Source of the DNA: an uncultured Planctomycetaceae bacterium
Lineage (GTDB): Bacteria > Planctomycetota > Planctomycetia > Planctomycetales > Planctomycetaceae
Length of the DNA: 64,000 bases
NCBI GenBank assembly: GCA_903858815.1
Contig: CAIOKE010000363.1
Location: 1 to 64,000 of the forward strand
Direction: 5' to 3'
Positions 59,373 through 64,000 of this stretch are shown here, in pieces (position 1 is the stretch's first letter; each line of letters opens with the position of its first letter). The notes beneath the pieces are model-generated. The model worked only from the letters and a program-made list of their open reading frames with translations, was not told the DNA's origin and did no database searches. The position numbers and the translations under genes were made by a program.

Positions 59373-60749
59373 ATGCTGAATCTGACCGGCAACGGGACTG
59401 CTCATACCTGCGACGGGACAACTCGTCGTGACTTCATGCAGGTCGGCTCGCTGGGGGTGTCCGGCCTGTCATTAAGCGGATATCTGCAGGCGGAAGAGCA
59501 GGGACAGGTGGCCAGTGGCCACGAAGAACGGTCCTGCATCATGATCTTCAATCTGGGGGCTCCCAGTCAGCTGGACACCTTTGACATGAAGCCCGAAGCT
59601 CCGCTGGAAGTGCGGGGCCCGTTCAAGCCCATAGCAACGGCCGGCGACTATCATCTGTCCGAAATCCTGCCACGGCATGCACAGATTGCTCAGCATCTGT
59701 CACTCGTTCGCAGCTGTCATCATACTGGGGCTGCGGTTCACGACGCCGGCTGGCAGATGATGCAGACCGGACGACAGTTTCAGGGTGGCGTGAATACTCC
59801 GCATGCCGGTTCCGTAGTCAGTTATCTGCGCGGGCGACGGTCCGACCTGCCTCCGTTTGTCGTACTGCCCGAAACAATGGGCCGTGGTGGCGGTAATCTG
59901 CCGAACGGTCAGGCCGGGGGATTTCTCGGCAAAGCGAATGATCCCTTCGCTCTGATGGCTGACCCGTCGAAACCGGACTTCCGAGTTCCCGACCTCCTGC
60001 CTCCCGCGACACTGCCCGAGGTGCGTCTGGATCGCCGTCGGCGACTGCGGGATCTCGTGGATTCCGCAGTACAGGATTTTGCGGCGACCGAAAATGCCGA
60101 GATGATGGGGCGGAACTTCGAAGCAGCGTGGCGACTGATGTCCAGTCCGGCAGCCCGTAATGCCTTTGACCTGCAGCAGGAACCGCACAGTGTTCGCGAA
60201 CGTTACGGACTGAATCGATTCGGTCAGTGCTGCCTGCTGTCTCGTCGTCTCGTGGAGGCGGGGGTCCGGTTTGTTACAATCAATACCTTCCTCACGGTGT
60301 TCGACGAATTGACCTGGGACATTCACGGCTCAAAGCCGTTTACCTCGATTGAAGGCATGCGCGACATTGTCGCTCCACTGTATGACCAGGGCTACTCCGC
60401 TCTGCTTGAAGATCTGCATCAGCGTGGTCTGCTCGGTAATACTCTGGTGTGCAATCTGGCCGAATTCGGCAGGACTCCCAAAGTCAATCCGGCAGGTGGA
60501 CGGGATCACTGGCCGCAGTGCTTTACCGTCGGCTTTGCAGGTGGTGGAGTTCGTGGCGGTCGAGTGGTCGGGGCCAGTGATCCGATCGGTGGTGTGCCGG
60601 CCGATCGTCCGGTGCAGCCGGGTGATATTATCGCTACCATCTTCCACAGTCTGGGCCTGAAACTGGACGCACATCTGCCGGGTCCCGCAGGTCGTCCTTT
60701 CCCGCTGGTCGACTTTGGCTATCGGGAAATCCACGAACTGTTTGCTTAG
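59373..60749 (+). CDS. DUF1501 protein with Tat-like leader
   Basis: TRRDFMQVGSLGVSGLSLSGYLQAE; IMIFNLGAPSQLDTFDMKP; LAEFGRTPKVNPAGGRDHWPQCFTVGFAGGGV. Confidence 0.93.
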   Translation: MLNLTGNGTAHTCDGTTRRDFMQVGSLGVSGLSLSGYLQAEEQGQVASGHEERSCIMIFNLGAPSQLDTFDMKPEAPLEVRGPFKPIATAGDYHLSEILPRHAQIAQHLSLVRSCHHTGAAVHDAGWQMMQTGRQFQGGVNTPHAGSVVSYLRGRRSDLPPFVVLPETMGRGGGNLPNGQAGGFLGKANDPFALMADPSKPDFRVPDLLPPATLPEVRLDRRRRLRDLVDSAVQDFAATENAEMMGRNFEAAWRLMSSPAARNAFDLQQEPHSVRERYGLNRFGQCCLLSRRLVEAGVRFVTINTFLTVFDELTWDIHGSKPFTSIEGMRDIVAPLYDQGYSALLEDLHQRGLLGNTLVCNLAEFGRTPKVNPAGGRDHWPQCFTVGFAGGGVRGGRVVGASDPIGGVPADRPVQPGDIIATIFHSLGLKLDAHLPGPAGRPFPLVDFGYREIHELFA

Positions 60750-60767
60750 GCTGCCGCCTGCCGCCCG

Positions 60768-61589
60768 CTACTTGAACTGAAAGATGTCGGCAGTTGGCAG
60801 ATCCTCAAGGGACTTCAGTCCGAACACACTGAGGAACTTCGCTGTTGTGCGATACGCGATATCAGCGCGTTTCGCCCCTGTGCGTTCAATCACCAGCAGC
60901 TGCAGTCGCAGCAGCTGCCGCATTGCTGCCTGCCATGCCGGCTTTTCCACCTTCTTCAGATCTTCGGTGCTGACCGGCTGATTCCACGCTATGAACGCCA
61001 GAACTTCCAGTGTCTCAGGTGCCAGTTTCACATCGCGGGGGCCGGTGCCGAAGGTGCGAGTGCTGACATCGGCAAACTCCTCACGCAGTTCCAGGCGATA
61101 CCCGCCTTCGTACATGCGGATTTCGTAGGGGCGGTGTTCCCGGGACCATGTCTGGTTCAGCACGTCGATAATCGATACGACGACGCGGCTGTCCACATCC
61201 TGTCCGATCATGGAAGCCAGCCGGCGAGCTGTCAAAGAGACTTCGCCACCCACAAACAGCGCGGCTTCGATGACCTCCCGCGGAGTAACTCGCCGCACAC
61301 CCTCCACCAGCAGCGTCTGGCTGTGCTGTTCGGCAGCCGCGCCGGCCTGCAGATCCTCGGCCAGCTGTGCTCCGATCGACAGTCCGACAGCCGTCGACGT
61401 GTCCTCACTGACAGCTGGCTCAGCGAAGTCCACCAGAGCTGACCCGATCTGCTGTTCAGCGGCATCGAGGGCTTCCAGCGCCTGGCGATAGGCCAGTTCA
61501 ATATCACTGAAATCCAGAGCCTGCTCGCCGTCCGCTTCATCCTGCAGTGACTCGGCAGGATCATCCGGGTGAAATTCCGAAGGCGACAT
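60768..61589 (-). CDS. scpB: Segregation and condensation protein B
   Basis: REVIEAALFVGGEVSLTARRLASMIG; PETLEVLAFIAWNQPVSTEDL; YRTTAKFLSVFGLKSLEDLP; start chosen at MSPSEFHPDD. Confidence 0.88.
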   Translation of the reverse strand: MSPSEFHPDDPAESLQDEADGEQALDFSDIELAYRQALEALDAAEQQIGSALVDFAEPAVSEDTSTAVGLSIGAQLAEDLQAGAAAEQHSQTLLVEGVRRVTPREVIEAALFVGGEVSLTARRLASMIGQDVDSRVVVSIIDVLNQTWSREHRPYEIRMYEGGYRLELREEFADVSTRTFGTGPRDVKLAPETLEVLAFIAWNQPVSTEDLKKVEKPAWQAAMRQLLRLQLLVIERTGAKRADIAYRTTAKFLSVFGLKSLEDLPTADIFQFK

Positions 61590-61614
61590 GCTGACAGGTC
61601 CGGATCTGCAGTGG

Positions 61615-63390
61615 TTATTCGGCTTCGAGATTCTCTTTGGAGAAGGCGGCCATTTCTCGACCAATGAACCGCAGCAGGCCGGTGTCGATGCTGATCGAAG
61701 TCAGCAGATGGCCAGCTTCAGCGCGGATATCCACGATCAGCGAATCATTGCCCTTCTCGAAGGACTCAAGTCCTCTCGCACGACTGCGTTCAGCAGCTTT
61801 CCATGCGGTCAGAGCTTCACGCTCCTTCGGTGGCGTCTGTCGGCTGTAGTAGTCACTCATCTGGCGGGCCCATGGCAGCAGGGCAACTTCCAGATGCACA
61901 GCGGCAGGTGTGGCAGCCGGTGGAGCCAGAGCAGCGACCGTCTTTTTCAGATTGTCGAGCGCATTTTCGCCGGACGCCAGCCACACATAGTCCTTGCCAA
62001 CAGCCACAAACGTGTCTCGGCGGGTTCCAAACAGGCGGTCAAACACATCCAGCAGACCCTCACCCAGCTGGACTCGATGAATGACATAGTCACCCGCCTT
62101 GTCGACGTTGAGTTCGACCTGGGTGCCGGGGTGCATGTCCTTCATCCGCGGCAGGATTTCGGTCAGAGTCGCGGCATTCGCTGCGTTGTAGGCCCCGATA
62201 CTGTTGAAACCGCCCTGACCATCGGGCACTGCTTCAACAAAGATGTTCATCCAGCCTGAGTCGATACCGGAACGCAGATGAGTGACAATATCGGTGACGA
62301 CACCATCGATGGCTTCCTTTTCGGAGGCCGGACGCTGACTGCCGTTCTTCAGCTTGGCCGAGACTTCGTCACGGACCAGATTGAGGAAGGATGTCATACC
62401 GGCCTTTCGCATGTCGTCAATCGGATGATTGATGCGCAGTGACAGGGCAGAACCGGGCAGACGGGCAATACCAGCAAAAGCATCCGGGCGTGTATTGAAC
62501 TGCTGCAGAGCAGTGGCCAGCGCCGTTCCGGAAATCGCCGCAAGATCCCCCTGCACACTCACCTTCGGAGTGGCTGCTGCACTGTGGTCCATCTGCAGGG
62601 AAATCTGCAGAGTCTCGGATTCTGCGGTCGCACGTTCCACCTCATCCAGCATCAGGTTGCTGGACAATTTTCGCATCTCGAACCGCGTGGCTGTTTCATC
62701 CGGCCGCTTCTGCATCGCATCCATGGTGGTCTTGCGACTGGCAGTAAACGAGCTGCGACGATGCTTCTGTGCCGCTTCAGTCACATCCGGATTGATGAGC
62801 TGCATGACAGCGCCGCTGCCCGCTGCGGAATCCACCGCTTTCTTCGCCAGCGTCAGTTCCTTCAGCTGTGGCAGGCTGCTGCGAGTTGAAGACATGGAGA
62901 GAATCAGGTAATCGACGTCAGCCAGGACTTTCATCCAGCCCACATCCTCGGTCGCCGCGGTGCCAGGGGTGCTTTCCTGATCTGAATCCAGAGTCATATT
63001 GAACTGGTACAGCGAGGTATCTTTCGCGTCCCGCTTCAGTTCATATCCCAGGCCTTCGACATTGTCGCGAAACGTCTGAAAACCCCCGTCCAGCGGCAGT
63101 GCGACGAGGTAACCCGAGGGTGTCATTCCGGCCAGCAGCTGCACCTGAAAGGGACGGCTTCCGTCGATGCCAGCGACAAATGTGTCAATAAAATCCTCAA
63201 TGTTCGACCATTGCTTCTGGTCAGCAGGCGTGCCAAGGTCGAGGAGTGACTTGAGATCCTTTTTGAGCACCTGAAAACCGGGGTGCTGAATGGTAATCTG
63301 CGGGTCCTGTGGTGTCTGGGCGATTGCCGGACGGGTGCAGCAAAGAAGCAGGGCAAGTGCAGGGGCGAGGCGGGTGATGAGATTCATCAT
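61615..63390 (-). CDS. Hypothetical secreted protein
   Basis: 591-aa ORF with signal peptide MMNLITRLAPALALLLCCTRPAIA; no recognised catalytic motif. Confidence 0.7.
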   Translation of the reverse strand: MMNLITRLAPALALLLCCTRPAIAQTPQDPQITIQHPGFQVLKKDLKSLLDLGTPADQKQWSNIEDFIDTFVAGIDGSRPFQVQLLAGMTPSGYLVALPLDGGFQTFRDNVEGLGYELKRDAKDTSLYQFNMTLDSDQESTPGTAATEDVGWMKVLADVDYLILSMSSTRSSLPQLKELTLAKKAVDSAAGSGAVMQLINPDVTEAAQKHRRSSFTASRKTTMDAMQKRPDETATRFEMRKLSSNLMLDEVERATAESETLQISLQMDHSAAATPKVSVQGDLAAISGTALATALQQFNTRPDAFAGIARLPGSALSLRINHPIDDMRKAGMTSFLNLVRDEVSAKLKNGSQRPASEKEAIDGVVTDIVTHLRSGIDSGWMNIFVEAVPDGQGGFNSIGAYNAANAATLTEILPRMKDMHPGTQVELNVDKAGDYVIHRVQLGEGLLDVFDRLFGTRRDTFVAVGKDYVWLASGENALDNLKKTVAALAPPAATPAAVHLEVALLPWARQMSDYYSRQTPPKEREALTAWKAAERSRARGLESFEKGNDSLIVDIRAEAGHLLTSISIDTGLLRFIGREMAAFSKENLEAE

Positions 63391-63617
63391 GGTTCACCGA
63401 AGTCTGTTGTGGGGATGCCGGACAAGTTCCGGCTGCTGACGCTGCATTCTATTCCAGGATTTCAAATCGGGTAAAGACTGGTTCCAGTGGCCGGGTCGGC
63501 TTGAGATTGCCGGGGTGAATGGGTAGGAAGGGGGGTGAGGCGAATTCCCGTCTGCTGCAGCGGCCGATCGGCAGAATTTTCCTGAACACTGACAGTTGTA
63601 AAAGACGTGGAAGCGAC

Positions 63618-64000
63618 ATGCCTCGCGATTTTCTGAAGGGCGCTCGGGATTTCTACGATGTCATCGTGATCGGCAGTGGTCTGGCCGGTCTGACGTCGGC
63701 CAATATTCTGGCACGGCAGGGCTACAGTGTCCTGTTGCTGGAGCATCACTATCAGCTGGGGGGGATGGCGACATGGTTTAAGCGTTCGCGAGGCCACATC
63801 TTTGATATTTCGCTGCATGGTTTTCCCTACGGAATGATCAAAAGCTGCCGCAAATACTGGTCGCAGGACATTGCGGACTCGATCGTCCAGTTGAAGGGGA
63901 TTCGTTTTGAAAATCCGCAGTTTTCCATTCGCACGACGTTCAATCGTGAGGACTTTACGCGACTGCTGATTGAGCATTTCGGGATCAGCGGCGAAACAGT
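63618..64000 (+). CDS. FAD/NAD(P)-binding oxidoreductase (phytoene desaturase / carotenoid isomerase-like), truncated by window end
   Basis: Translated by eye: [70 protein letters not shown]; absent from ORF track because no stop lies in the window. Confidence 0.85.
   Translation, partial: MPRDFLKGARDFYDVIVIGSGLAGLTSANILARQGYSVLLLEHHYQLGGMATWFKRSRGHIFDISLHGFPYGMIKSCRKYWSQDIADSIVQLKGIRFENPQFSIRTTFNREDFTRLLIEHFGISGET

Noticed and set aside
1-64000. CRISPR array, prophage, IS element or toxin-antitoxin/defence island
   Set aside because: No regular repeat-spacer pattern, transposase, integrase or capsid motif seen; the SNF2 helicase has no restriction/modification or other defence partner nearby

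Overview
This 64 kb window looks like a chromosomal segment from a planctomycete. That is inferred from repeated genes of the planctomycete-typical families DUF1549/PSCyt2, DUF1553/PSD1, DUF1501 and DUF1080, plus a sulfatase, a large Ser/Thr kinase with a beta-propeller-like region, and ECF sigma factors. It mixes housekeeping genes with surface/export genes. Housekeeping: a rplY-pth-rpsF-ssb-rplI-dnaB block on the minus strand, udk, queA, dcd, bioF, scpB, a family-4 uracil-DNA glycosylase and a tRNA-Ser(GCU). Surface/export: (i) a tightly packed + strand cluster at 89-9809 (secreted repeat protein, terpene-cyclase-fold protein, PSCyt1/Ig/PSCyt2/PSD1, DUF1501, LamG/PSCyt2/PSD1); (ii) a locus at 42618-48559 with PSCyt2/PSD1, DUF1501, an ECF sigma factor, and a gene overlapping the sigma gene by ATGA that appears to fuse an anti-sigma-like N-terminus and TM helix to PSCyt2/PSD1; (iii) an isolated DUF1501 gene near DUF1080. 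The best candidate for an under-described system is the sigma / membrane-anchored anti-sigma-PSCyt fusion at 45831-48559 with its PSCyt2/DUF1501 neighbours. Other points worth a look: an ECF sigma divergent from a Ser/Thr kinase, a thioredoxin-trypsin fusion, a sulfatase with a non-canonical CSVAR site, a REP/MITE-like inverted repeat, a perfect 13-bp inverted repeat inside a sigma gene, and a palindrome upstream of an isolated mraZ. I saw no CRISPR array, rRNA, phage module or transposase. All family names come from reading translated motifs; no database search was run.
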